From: Rufibacter hautae
Lineage (GTDB): Bacteria; Bacteroidota; Bacteroidia; Cytophagales; Hymenobacteraceae
Direction: 5' to 3'
Length of the DNA stretch: 64,000 nucleotides
NCBI RefSeq assembly: GCF_008271695.1
Contig: NZ_VKKY01000002.1
Coordinates: forward strand, 1,302,001-1,366,000
Shown here: one piece after another, positions 38,606 through 46,716 of the stretch
Numbering within the stretch: the stretch's first letter is position 1
How the letters are laid out: every line of letters begins with the position of its first letter
The notes under the pieces: model-generated
Told to the model about the DNA's origin: nothing
What the model saw: only the letters and a program-made list of their open reading frames with translations
Databases searched by the model: none
Made by a program: the position numbers and the translations under genes

Positions 38606-39534
38606 AGCAGACCAACCCTAAGATTCACCGCAACAGGCCTACCATTGGCATCACCGGCCCTGACAAGGGAGGCGAGGTGGCGTGGGTTTTCACGGCCTTC
38701 GGGGTATTGCTGGCCGGTGGCCGACCTGTGCACATCACCCCTTCTAACCCCCGCACCGCCGATGGGCTGCAGGGCCTCATTGTGGGCGGCGGCGCCGATG
38801 TGAACCCGCAGACCTACCAGCAGGAATCGGTGTTCCAGGAGTACCTCAAACGCACGCTCCAGAACCCTAAGAAAAACTTCTTCCAGCGCATCTGGCGTTT
38901 CACCCGCTGGATCTATTACCCCGCCCTGTTTTTCGTGCGCAAACTCTTCAGCCGCAAGCCGCAGTGGTCCCTGGACCATGACCGCGACCATCTGGAGTTT
39001 CAGCTCATAGACCAGGCCGTAAAGAAAAATCTGCCGGTGCTGGGTATCTGCCGTGGCTCTCAGCTTTTGAATGTGTATTTCAGGGGAACCCTGCACCAGG
39101 ACATCAGCAATTTCTACAAGGAAGAGCCTAACCCGTCCAGCGTTTTCCCGGTGAAGAAAGTCAGCTTTAAGCCCGGCAGTAAGTTGGCGCAGATTGTAGG
39201 TGTGACTAAGCTCAAAGTGAACGCCCTGCACCACCAGGCGGTGGACACTCCGGGCAAAGGCCTGGAGATAGTGGCCAAAGAATCGAACGGAGTGGTGCAG
39301 GCCATTGAACATGTGAGCCGGGATTTTATCATGGGCGTGCAATGGCACCCTGAATACCTTCCCCGCCGGCAGGAACAACGCCGGCTCTTCCAGGCCCTGG
39401 TGCAGAAAGCCCGCGAAGTGAACCGGCAGATTGAAGAACCAGACATGGCTGCCGCCCTGGCCCAACCCCGTGATGCCGCCCTGGTTTCCCTGGACCAACA
39501 AGTGGCCGAAAGCACCGAAAAAAGCACCCTGTAA
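38572..39534 (+). CDS. Gamma-glutamyl-GABA hydrolase-like class-I amidotransferase (peptidase C26)
   Basis: A 320-residue protein related to PuuD. The nucleophile elbow is GIC160RGSQ, and H259 and E261 in VQWHPEY complete the triad; NALHHQAVD is another family motif. It should hydrolyse a gamma-glutamyl amide or release ammonia. It is about 65 residues longer than PuuD. An insert around residues 88-133 contains a basic and aromatic stretch (NFFQRIWRFTRWIYYPALFF) between the first strand block and the DRDHLEF region, possibly membrane-contacting. A C-terminal low-complexity tail follows residue 285. It is coupled to the upstream amidoligase gene. Confidence 0.88.
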   Translation: MVQTNRAVATVKQTNPKIHRNRPTIGITGPDKGGEVAWVFTAFGVLLAGGRPVHITPSNPRTADGLQGLIVGGGADVNPQTYQQESVFQEYLKRTLQNPKKNFFQRIWRFTRWIYYPALFFVRKLFSRKPQWSLDHDRDHLEFQLIDQAVKKNLPVLGICRGSQLLNVYFRGTLHQDISNFYKEEPNPSSVFPVKKVSFKPGSKLAQIVGVTKLKVNALHHQAVDTPGKGLEIVAKESNGVVQAIEHVSRDFIMGVQWHPEYLPRRQEQRRLFQALVQKAREVNRQIEEPDMAAALAQPRDAALVSLDQQVAESTEKSTL

Positions 39535-39617
39535 GTTTCACCTGCGAAAGCTTTCCTTCTAATGGCAAAGTGATAGCCGCTTTAGCCTTGATTTGGTAAA
39601 AACAGCCTAAAAACAAA

Positions 39618-39649
39618 AAAAGCGGCCGGATATAATCCGGCCGCTTTTC
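39618..39649. terminator. Bidirectional terminator
   Basis: aaaagcggccgga-tataa-tccggccgctttt is a perfect 13-bp stem between the convergent amidotransferase and OmpA/PorE-like genes. Confidence 0.85.
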
Positions 39650-39746
39650 CTTTCTACTAAATCAATTAAACAACTAAACCTTAAGTTTCACTTACTATAA
39701 CAACCAGCCTTTGAGCAGATTGTTTATAGGTGGCTTAATTTATTTC

Positions 39747-41672
39747 TTACAAAATACGCATTTCTATGCGGCGGTTAAGCTGGCGGTTCTCTTCTGAGGT
39801 GTTAGGGGCGTCTGGTTGGGTTTGACCGTAGCCTTTGGCCTGGAAGATAAAGGCCGGAGCGCCTTTGGAGACCAGGTATTTTACCACCGCTTTGGCCCTG
39901 GCCTCGGAGAGTTTCTGGTTGGCGGCGGGCTGGCCCACGTTATCGGTGTGGCCGGCAATCTCCACCTGTATCTTGGGGTTGGCCTTCAGGAACTGGAAGA
40001 TTTTGTTCAGCTCCGTCTGGGACTCAGGACGAAGTTCGGCCTTACCGGTGTCAAAGAAGATGTTGCTGAGCACGGCTTTCGCGCCTTTGCCCAAGGGTTG
40101 CAGGTAGAAATCCAGCGCCAGCGGCGCAGAGGTGGAGGTCGCCGAGATGTGGCGGCTTTCCAGCACGTGGTTGGGCGCCGTCACGTACAAAGCGTACCGC
40201 TGCTTCTGGTTCAGGACGATGGTGTACGCCCCCGAACTTCCGTCTGAGTTCACCTGCTGCGAGATCACGCTGGCCGAATCCAGGTCATACACCTGCACCG
40301 TGGCTTTGAGCGGTTTTTTGGAAACAGCATCAAAAACGCGGCCCTGGGCAAAGGAAGAAACCGTTTTGCTTTTCCAGACCTCGGGCACCTCAAACTGCAG
40401 CAAGGCCACTTCGACTTTGGTCCCGGCCACGGCCTGACCTGAGTAATAGCCGGTTTTGTTGTCAGGGGAAATAAAGATGGAGCTTTCGTCGCGGTGGGTA
40501 TTCAGCGGGTAGCCCATGTTCTGGGGCGTTCCCCAGCCGTTTTTCTCCCGGTTTACCTTAAACAGATCCAAACCGCCCATGCCCTGCAACCCATCAGTAG
40601 CGAAGTACAGCGTGTTGCCGCTCGCGTGCAGGAAAGGTGAGTTCTCGCGGCCAGTGGTGTTTACCTTCGGACCCAAGTTCACGGGCAGGCTCCAGTTGCC
40701 GTCCTCCTGCTGTTTGGTCACCCAGATGTCTTCGCCACCCTGCCCGCCCTTGCGATTAGAGGCAAAGTAAATGGTGCGTCCATCCGCTGACAGGCTGGGC
40801 TGGGAATCCCAGGAACTGGTGTTCACGGTGCGGCCCATGTTCTTGGGTTTGCTCCACTCATTGCCCTCGCGGTAGCTGATGTATAGGTCGCAGGAGCCGT
40901 AAGAATCCTGGCGGTTGCACGAGGTGAAGACTAATACCCGGCCATCGCCGGAAAGCGAAGCGGCCCCCTCGTTCAACTCTGAATTGATGGCTTCTGAAAT
41001 AGGAACCGCTGCCTGCCACTGCCCGTCCTTGCGCGAGGCCAGGTACAGGTTCTCATCGTCCAGGTCACCGCTGCCGTTCCGGGCAGTGAAAAGGAGGGCC
41101 TGTTGGTCGGCGGTGAGCACCGGAGAATACTGTAGGTTGAATTTGTTTACGCCCTCGCCCAGGGGTTGAGGCTTGAAGTCTACCGGTGTTTTGATGGCGT
41201 ACTGAGCAAACTTGGCATTTTCCAGCTGCTGAGTCGCGCGCTGCATTTGCCGGCTGTTCTTCTTCCCGAACTGGACGTAGTGCTGGTAATACGTGGAGGC
41301 GTTTTCATACTGGCCGCGGGTAAACGCCAGATCGGCGTAATTGTAGTAATCCGCGGAGCGGCCGGGTTTCAATTCCATCTGGGCCAATCCCCGCCGGTAA
41401 TACTGGTAGGCCTCCTCTTCTTTCTGCAGGATGCGGTACAAACCGGCCGCTTCCAGGTACGCCTCGCCGAAGGTAGAATCCCGCTTCACGGCATCATTGA
41501 ACGCCACCAGGGCCTTCTCAAAATCGCGGGCCTGAATGTATTTCAATCCTTCCTGGTAGGCGTTCTGGGCTTTCTTGTTGGCAGACCCCTCGGCTGGTTT
41601 CTGGGCGGTGGCCGGCGCAGTTAGCTGCAAAAAGAAAATGATGAAAAGGCAAAGAAGCGGGAGACGCGGCAT
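39747..41672 (-). CDS. PorE-like OmpA family protein (TPR, PD40, OmpA)
   Basis: A 641-residue envelope protein with a signal peptide (ending near APATAQ). Domains in order are TPR repeats about residues 35-155 (AYQEGLKYIQARDFEKALVA), a PD40/WD40-like propeller about 180-410 (repeated SADGRTIYFASNR, ASGNTLYFATD), a carboxypeptidase-regulatory-like beta domain about 425-515 and an OmpA C-terminal domain (IFFDTGKAELRPES, GHTDNVG) that should bind peptidoglycan. This exact architecture is that of PorE of the type-IX secretion system, though paralogues exist. It lies 3 nt after queE in the same direction. Confidence 0.85.
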   Translation of the reverse strand: MPRLPLLCLFIIFFLQLTAPATAQKPAEGSANKKAQNAYQEGLKYIQARDFEKALVAFNDAVKRDSTFGEAYLEAAGLYRILQKEEEAYQYYRRGLAQMELKPGRSADYYNYADLAFTRGQYENASTYYQHYVQFGKKNSRQMQRATQQLENAKFAQYAIKTPVDFKPQPLGEGVNKFNLQYSPVLTADQQALLFTARNGSGDLDDENLYLASRKDGQWQAAVPISEAINSELNEGAASLSGDGRVLVFTSCNRQDSYGSCDLYISYREGNEWSKPKNMGRTVNTSSWDSQPSLSADGRTIYFASNRKGGQGGEDIWVTKQQEDGNWSLPVNLGPKVNTTGRENSPFLHASGNTLYFATDGLQGMGGLDLFKVNREKNGWGTPQNMGYPLNTHRDESSIFISPDNKTGYYSGQAVAGTKVEVALLQFEVPEVWKSKTVSSFAQGRVFDAVSKKPLKATVQVYDLDSASVISQQVNSDGSSGAYTIVLNQKQRYALYVTAPNHVLESRHISATSTSAPLALDFYLQPLGKGAKAVLSNIFFDTGKAELRPESQTELNKIFQFLKANPKIQVEIAGHTDNVGQPAANQKLSEARAKAVVKYLVSKGAPAFIFQAKGYGQTQPDAPNTSEENRQLNRRIEMRIL

Positions 41673-41675
41673 GGG

Positions 41676-42329
41676 TTAGGGGATATTCAGGAATTTATGG
41701 GTTTGCAGGGAAATGCGCCATTTGGGGTTGCTTTTCACATACTCCACTATCTGGGGCATCATCACATCGGCTTTGCTCCACTCGGGTTGCAGGTAGAGGC
41801 GCGTGTTGGGGCCCACCATGGCGGCATGTTCCTCGGCCCAGGCAAAATCGCTTTTGTTGAACACAATCACCTTCAGCTCTCCGGCATGCGGCTGCACGCT
41901 GGGGTGCGGGCCCTTGAATTTCTTAGGCGAAAGGCAGATCCAGTCCCAGGTGCCGCTTAAAGGGTACGCCCCTGAGGTTTCTATGAACGTCTGGATGCCG
42001 CGTTTCTGCAGCTCTGAGGTAAGGTAATCCAGGTTGTAGATCAAGGGCTCACCGCCGGTCACCACCACGGCTTTGCCGGGGTACTGCTCGGCCTGTTGTA
42101 CAATCCAATCGGTATCGGTGAGGGGGTGCAGGTTCGCATCCCATGATTCTTTTACGTCACACCAGTGGCACCCAATGTCGCAGCCGCCCAGCCGGATGAA
42201 GTAGGCGGCTTTGCCGGTGTGGTACCCCTCGCCCTGGATGGTGTAAAAGTGTTCCATCAAAGGCAGTTTGGTGCCGTCTTTGGGTACGGTGTGCACTGAG
42301 GCAATCTTGATATCTGCTGTCGCTTCCAA
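41676..42329 (-). CDS. queE: 7-carboxy-7-deazaguanine synthase QueE
   Basis: A 217-residue radical-SAM enzyme that converts 6-carboxytetrahydropterin to CDG in queuosine and 7-deazaguanine synthesis. The cluster cysteines are C50, C54 and C57 in GGCDIGCHWCDVK, the standard CX3CX2C motif. The N-terminal EHFYTIQGEGYHTGKAAYF is diagnostic. VVVTGGEPLIYNLD and TFIETSGAYP follow. QueD/QueC/QueF genes are not adjacent. It is the first gene of a unit with the PorE-like gene, only 3 nt apart. Confidence 0.93.
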   Translation of the reverse strand: MEATADIKIASVHTVPKDGTKLPLMEHFYTIQGEGYHTGKAAYFIRLGGCDIGCHWCDVKESWDANLHPLTDTDWIVQQAEQYPGKAVVVTGGEPLIYNLDYLTSELQKRGIQTFIETSGAYPLSGTWDWICLSPKKFKGPHPSVQPHAGELKVIVFNKSDFAWAEEHAAMVGPNTRLYLQPEWSKADVMMPQIVEYVKSNPKWRISLQTHKFLNIP

Positions 42330-42349
42330 TTTCTGAGTAATAAGCTAAT

Positions 42350-42390
42350 CTGTTTAGGAGCCGTTTTCTTGAAAACTGCCTTTAAACGGA
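42350..42390. repeat. Palindrome copy between divergent genes
   Basis: tctgtttaggagccgtttt and aaaactgcctttaaacgga arms, located upstream of queE rather than after a gene. A terminator role is therefore unlikely here. Confidence 0.55.
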
Positions 42391-42474
42391 ATTGTTGTAA
42401 AAGCCCAACATCTATTCAACGGTATAAGTTGCCGCACAAGCTCTGTTTACTGAGCTGGCTTTTGGTTGGGGCCG

Positions 42475-42482
42475 CAAAGTTA
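42475..42482 (-). promoter_or_regulatory. Possible queE promoter -7 box (TAACTTTG)
   Basis: A minus-strand match to TAnnTTTG about 146 nt upstream of queE. The long leader this implies contains the palindrome copy. Confidence 0.4.
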
Positions 42483-42556
42483 ACTATTCCTTCCCAGAGT
42501 TGCAGGTCGGCTTTTTCCCGCTGCTTACACCGGCCAAATAAAGTTTTTTCATCTTT

Positions 42557-42564
42557 TAAGTTTG
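42557..42564 (+). promoter_or_regulatory. Possible threonine-operon promoter -7 box (TAAGTTTG)
   Basis: A TAnnTTTG match 34 nt upstream of the leader-peptide ATG. No -33 TTTG was seen. Confidence 0.45.
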
Positions 42565-42598
42565 TCCTTTGATAATTTTTCAGATATTGCCGGCACCA

Positions 42599-42721
42599 AT
42601 GCCTAAAACTCTCAACATAGTATCCCTTTTGCTTTCTCCTTCTGTTCAGGAGACGGGTACTGGTGTGTTGGCGTTTTCCATTACCACCTGCATTATCACG
42701 ATTACCCCTCCGGGGGTATAG
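42599..42721 (+). CDS. Threonine-operon leader peptide (40 aa)
   Basis: ATG 42599 opens a 40-codon frame ending TAG at 42719-42721, about 100 nt before the aspartokinase start. Residues 28-36 read ITTCIITIT, four Thr and four Ile codons in nine, followed by PPGV. This is the hallmark of thr leader peptides such as enterobacterial thrL, where ribosome stalling on scarce Thr- or Ile-tRNA controls the operon. The peptide itself probably has no function. An 8-nt segment inside the control codons (42697-42704, cacgatta) is complementary to 42797-42804 just before the next gene. No U-tract terminator was recognised, so the mechanism could be transcriptional or translational. Confidence 0.75.
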   Translation: MPKTLNIVSLLLSPSVQETGTGVLAFSITTCIITITPPGV

Positions 42722-42822
42722 CTGCACATATCGTCCCTTCCAAAGGCCTTGTTCTACCGGGTCTCTTCGGCCAATGGCCGGAAATCACCGTAACAATAAT
42801 CGTGTTCTAAAAGCCTGACCAT
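42722..42822 (+). promoter_or_regulatory. Attenuator region of the threonine operon
   Basis: It contains the hairpin ttcggcc-aat-ggccgga (42766-42782) and the sequence taatcgtg (42797-42804) that can pair with the Thr/Ile control codons. These alternatives could be mutually exclusive folds. No poly-T was found. Confidence 0.5.
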
Positions 42823-44229
42823 ATGCTGGTTTTGAAATTTGGAGGTACCTCCGTGGCCAATGCCGGGGCCATCCGGCAGCTGATCTCCATTCTGCAGGAG
42901 AAAAACAACCCTAAAATGCTGGTGGTGGTCTCCGCCATGTCCAAAGTCACCGATCTGCTCATCAGCCTGTACCAGAAGGCCGCCGACCATGATGTCACCT
43001 ACCTGGAGCTTCTTTCCCAGTTGGAGGGCAAGCACATGGAGGCCATTGAGGACCTGGTGCCCATGAGCCAGCAGATTGACATCAAAGGTCGCATCAAGAT
43101 GATTTTCCGGGAACTGGAAGACGTTTGCCGCGGCATTTACCTCTTGGATGAACTCAGCGACGGCACCAAGGCCCGGGTCATGGCCTACGGCGAGCGGCTG
43201 TCCTCGGCCATTGTATCTGTGGCGTTCCAGCACCACGGCCTTCCCAATGCACTGGTAGACAGCCGCGACTTCATCCAGACCGATAGCAACTTCCTCAACG
43301 CCAAGGTAAACCTCAAAGCCACCTACGCGCTTATGCGCGAGAACCTACCGCAGGCGAACCTCATTGTGGCCCCCGGTTTCATCGCCCGCTCCGTGGATGG
43401 CAAGACCACGGTCCTGGGCCGCGGCGGCTCTGATTACACCGCTTCTCTGTATGCCGCAGCTTTAAATGCTGATCTGCTGGAGATCTGGTCTGACGTGGAC
43501 GGCATGTACACCACCGATCCACGCAAAGCCGCCGCAGCTTACTCCATTAAGGAACTTAGTTACGAGGAAGCCATGGAGCTGGCGTATTTCGGGGCGAAGG
43601 TTTTGTACCCGCCCACCATTGCGCCTTTAGTGGCGGCCAAGATTCCGCTGGTGCTCAAGAACACCTTTAACCCGGCCCATAAAGGAACGCTCATCTCCGC
43701 GAACCCCGCCCCTAGCCAGCAAAATGTAAAAGGTATTTCCTGCATTGACCACATTGCGGTGCTTACCATCAGCGGAAGCGGCATGGTGGGCGTGCCCGGC
43801 GTGGCCATGCGGATGTTCAAGGCCGTGGCCCTGGAGTGCATCAACGTTTATTTCATTACCCAGTCGTCCTCAGAGCAAAGCATCACCATTGGCTTGGCTG
43901 AGGCCGAAGGAGAAAAAGCTGCGCAGGCCATCACCGAGGAGTTTGCCGGTGACATTGAACAGGGACAGCTGAACCCGGTGAGCGTAGAGACGCCCATGAG
44001 CATTGTAGCCATTGTAGGAAACGGCATGGTGCAGCAACCTGGCATCGCGGGCAAGGCTTTCTCGTTGTTGGGCGACCACCACATCAATATCAGGGCCATT
44101 GCCCAGGGAGCCACCGAGCGGATTATCTCCGTAGTCCTGAACACCAATGACGCTCACCGCGCCGTGAACCTGCTCCACGACCGGTTCTTCGTCACCGTCC
44201 CTGAGAAACCAACTGCCACGCTGGCTTAA
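42823..44229 (+). CDS. Aspartate kinase (ThrA-type kinase domain with ACT pair)
   Basis: A 468-residue aspartokinase that makes aspartyl-phosphate, the first step to Thr, Met and Lys. The N-terminal KFGGTSV (residues 5-11) is the kinase signature, and LGRGGSDYTASLYAAAL is the second. The C-terminal half has two ACT domains (ISGSGMVGVPGVAMRMF, and VGNGMVQQPGIAGKAF with AIAQGATERIISVV) that should bind threonine for feedback inhibition. The regulatory part resembles that of bifunctional ThrA, but the homoserine dehydrogenase domain is absent. It is the first gene after the Thr/Ile leader and is followed by thrB and thrC. Confidence 0.92.
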   Translation: MLVLKFGGTSVANAGAIRQLISILQEKNNPKMLVVVSAMSKVTDLLISLYQKAADHDVTYLELLSQLEGKHMEAIEDLVPMSQQIDIKGRIKMIFRELEDVCRGIYLLDELSDGTKARVMAYGERLSSAIVSVAFQHHGLPNALVDSRDFIQTDSNFLNAKVNLKATYALMRENLPQANLIVAPGFIARSVDGKTTVLGRGGSDYTASLYAAALNADLLEIWSDVDGMYTTDPRKAAAAYSIKELSYEEAMELAYFGAKVLYPPTIAPLVAAKIPLVLKNTFNPAHKGTLISANPAPSQQNVKGISCIDHIAVLTISGSGMVGVPGVAMRMFKAVALECINVYFITQSSSEQSITIGLAEAEGEKAAQAITEEFAGDIEQGQLNPVSVETPMSIVAIVGNGMVQQPGIAGKAFSLLGDHHINIRAIAQGATERIISVVLNTNDAHRAVNLLHDRFFVTVPEKPTATLA

Positions 44230-44342
44230 ATGCTTTATCCCACGTTTTCTGAATTCACCTTAAAAACCAAGAACTAAACCGATAACCAGACCTCTACTTT
44301 TTGGGTAGTTACCGTCTGACACCCTGTTACAGCGCCTTACCT

Positions 44343-45308
44343 ATGGATAACAACAATTTTGTCAAAGCCTATGCCCCGGCCACCGTGGCCAATGTGTGTT
44401 GCGGCTTTGACGTGCTGGGGTTTGCCCTGGACGCTCCCGGAGATGAAGTGTGGGCCCGTAAAACTGAAGCCCCGGGCATCACCATCTCGGCCATCCACGG
44501 CATTGCGGGACTTTCCTCCGATGCCAAGGAGAACGTGATTGGTGTGGTAGCCCAGAAAATGCTGGAGGATTTGAACATTACCCATGGGCTGGAGTTGCAA
44601 TTGCACAAAGGCATGCCCGTGGGTAGTGGTTTGGGCAGCAGTGCCGCCAGCTCAGCCGCGGCCGCCTTCGCTGTGAACGCTTTGTTGGGTTCACCCTTCA
44701 CTACCCAGGAACTGGTGATGTACGCCATGGAAGGCGAACGCAAAGCCTCTGGTTCTGCCCACGCCGACAATGTGGCCCCTTCCCTGCTGGGCGGTTTTGT
44801 GTTGGTGCGGGACTACGAGCCACTGGATGTAGTGCCGTTGGGGGTGCCGCTGGAATTGTACTGCACCATCCTGTACCCACAGATAGAACTCAAGACTTCG
44901 CTCTCGCGCAGCATCCTAAAACAGGAAATCCCGCTTAAAAAAGGCATCCGGCAGTGGGGAAATCTGGCGGGTTTAATGGCCGGTTTACTGAAAAAAGACT
45001 ATAATCTCCTCTCGCGGAGTTTGCATGACGAGATCTTTGAACCAGAGCGCTCAGTGCTTATTCCTTTGTTTAAGCAGGTGAAAGAAGCTGCCCTGGCCGC
45101 TGGTGCTTTGGGCGCCGGGATCTCGGGCTCGGGTCCGTCCATTTTTGCTTTGTCGGCAACGCTGGAGCAGGCTCAATCGGTAAAAGAAGCCATGGAAAGT
45201 GTTTACGCCGGCAGCGGAATTGAAACCAAAACGTATGTATCACAGGTGCCAGACCAGGGAGTACGCTTGGTGGCCCAGTCAACCTTCCAACCCGCCGTAT
45301 CGCTATGA
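44343..45308 (+). CDS. thrB: Homoserine kinase
   Basis: A 321-residue GHMP-superfamily kinase that phosphorylates homoserine with ATP. ATG 44343 (MDNNNFVKAYAPATVANVCC) is chosen; the frame extends upstream but the conserved APATVANVCCGFDVLG sits right here. The GHMP ATP-binding motif is PVGSGLGSSAASS, and the C-terminal motif is AGALGAGISGSGPSIFAL. Its end overlaps thrC by 4 bp (ATGA), giving translational coupling. It is 113 nt after the aspartokinase gene and lies in the leader-controlled threonine operon. Confidence 0.95.
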   Translation: MDNNNFVKAYAPATVANVCCGFDVLGFALDAPGDEVWARKTEAPGITISAIHGIAGLSSDAKENVIGVVAQKMLEDLNITHGLELQLHKGMPVGSGLGSSAASSAAAAFAVNALLGSPFTTQELVMYAMEGERKASGSAHADNVAPSLLGGFVLVRDYEPLDVVPLGVPLELYCTILYPQIELKTSLSRSILKQEIPLKKGIRQWGNLAGLMAGLLKKDYNLLSRSLHDEIFEPERSVLIPLFKQVKEAALAAGALGAGISGSGPSIFALSATLEQAQSVKEAMESVYAGSGIETKTYVSQVPDQGVRLVAQSTFQPAVSL

Positions 45309-46624
45309 ACTACTACAGCACCAATGACTACGCCGCCCAAATGAGTTTCAAGGAAGCGGTCATCAAAGGATTGCCGAAGGACAAAGGACTCTTCTTCCCG
45401 CATGAGATTCCTACCCTTGGCGAGGACTTTTTTGAGTCGCTCCCCAGCCTATCGCTGCCCGAGATCGCTTTTGAAGTCCTGCAGCCGTATGTCACTCCGG
45501 ACATAACCCCCGAGGACCTCCGGAAGATCTGCGGCGAGGTATTCACTTTCCAGATTCCGCTGGTGGAAGTGGAAAAAGACGTTTATGCCTTGGAGCTGTT
45601 CCACGGACCTACCTGCGCCTTCAAAGACGTGGGCGCCCGATTCATGTCCCGCTGCTTGCAAGCCTTCGCGGAGCCTGACCGTCCGGTCACCGTGTTGGTG
45701 GCTACTTCCGGAGACACCGGCAGCGCCGTGGCCAATGGGTTCCTGGGCTTGGAGAACATTGACGTAGTGGTGGTCTATCCGCAGTTTGGCGTGAGTGAGA
45801 TCCAGGAAATGCAGTTCACCACGCTGGGGCAGAACACCAGCGCCGTAGGCATTGAAGGCACCTTTGACGATTGCCAAACCCTTGTTAAACAGGCTTTTTC
45901 AGACGAAGACTTAAACCAGAAAAAGAACCTCTCCTCGGCCAACTCCATCAACGTGGCGCGGTGGCTTCCGCAGATGGTGTACTTCTTCCATGCCTGGGGC
46001 CAATGGAAAAAACTGAATCCTGATGCCGCTGAAATCACCATCTCGGTGCCCAGCGGAAACTTCGGGAACCTGGCCGCCGGGTTGCTGGCCCGCCAGATGG
46101 GTCTACCCATTACCTACTTTGTAGCCGCCACCAACCGCAACCGCATTGTGCCCAACTACCTGGAGACCGGCGAGTATGCTCCCGCCCCATCCGTGGCTAC
46201 CATCGCCAATGCCATGGATGTAGGAAACCCAAACAACTTCCCGCGCATCCAGGAGTTATTCCGCCACGAATTAGAGGCAATGCAGCAGGTGGTGAAAGGC
46301 TTCTGGGCTGATGACGAGGAAATCAAAGGCACCATTAAACTGGTGCATCAGGAAAACGGCTATTTATTGGACCCACACGGTGCCATTGGGTACCTGAGCT
46401 TGCGCCAGTTACTACCCGAACTGAAAACACCAGGTATTTTCCTGGAGACTGCCCATCCTGCCAAGTTCAAAGAAAGCATGGAAAAAGTCTTAGGCCAGGA
46501 AATAGAGTTACCAGAGCAACTGAAGGTCTTCCAGGGACGGCAGAAACAAGTCACCGATATGCCCAATGATTTTGCCGGGTTCAAGCTGCTTTTGATGCAG
46601 GAGCACAAAGAAGGAACCCTGTAG
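45305..46624 (+). CDS. thrC: Threonine synthase
   Basis: A 439-residue PLP enzyme that converts O-phosphohomoserine to threonine. The PLP lysine is K107 in TCAFKDVGARF, and SGDTGSAVANGF binds the cofactor phosphate region. SVPSGNFGNLAAGLLARQMG is another fold-type-II motif. Its length and the N-terminal MNYYSTNDYAAQMSFKEAV are typical of the shorter, bacterial class. It is the last gene of the operon and ends at a strong terminator. Confidence 0.95.
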   Translation: MNYYSTNDYAAQMSFKEAVIKGLPKDKGLFFPHEIPTLGEDFFESLPSLSLPEIAFEVLQPYVTPDITPEDLRKICGEVFTFQIPLVEVEKDVYALELFHGPTCAFKDVGARFMSRCLQAFAEPDRPVTVLVATSGDTGSAVANGFLGLENIDVVVVYPQFGVSEIQEMQFTTLGQNTSAVGIEGTFDDCQTLVKQAFSDEDLNQKKNLSSANSINVARWLPQMVYFFHAWGQWKKLNPDAAEITISVPSGNFGNLAAGLLARQMGLPITYFVAATNRNRIVPNYLETGEYAPAPSVATIANAMDVGNPNNFPRIQELFRHELEAMQQVVKGFWADDEEIKGTIKLVHQENGYLLDPHGAIGYLSLRQLLPELKTPGIFLETAHPAKFKESMEKVLGQEIELPEQLKVFQGRQKQVTDMPNDFAGFKLLLMQEHKEGTL

Positions 46625-46660
46625 AAGCCTTTTAATGCTTATTTTTAGAATATAGCCTCT

Positions 46661-46706
46661 AAACGGAAAAGCCTCACCATTTAAGAATGGTGAGGCTTTT
46701 CCGTTT
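46661..46706. terminator. Bidirectional terminator after thrC
   Basis: A 20-bp perfect stem (aaacggaaaagcctcaccat and its complement) with a 6-nt loop between convergent thrC and folD. Confidence 0.9.
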
Positions 46707-46716
46707 TATTAAGGGC

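Noticed and set aside
38404-39501. 365-codon frame antisense to the amidotransferase-like gene
   Set aside because: It mirrors the codon bias of the real gene on the other strand, has no domain or start context, and the sense frame carries a complete catalytic triad.
42416-42727. 103-codon minus-strand frame across the threonine leader region
   Set aside because: Its product is a basic, repeat-free sequence without features, while the plus strand shows a coherent Thr/Ile leader peptide in position.
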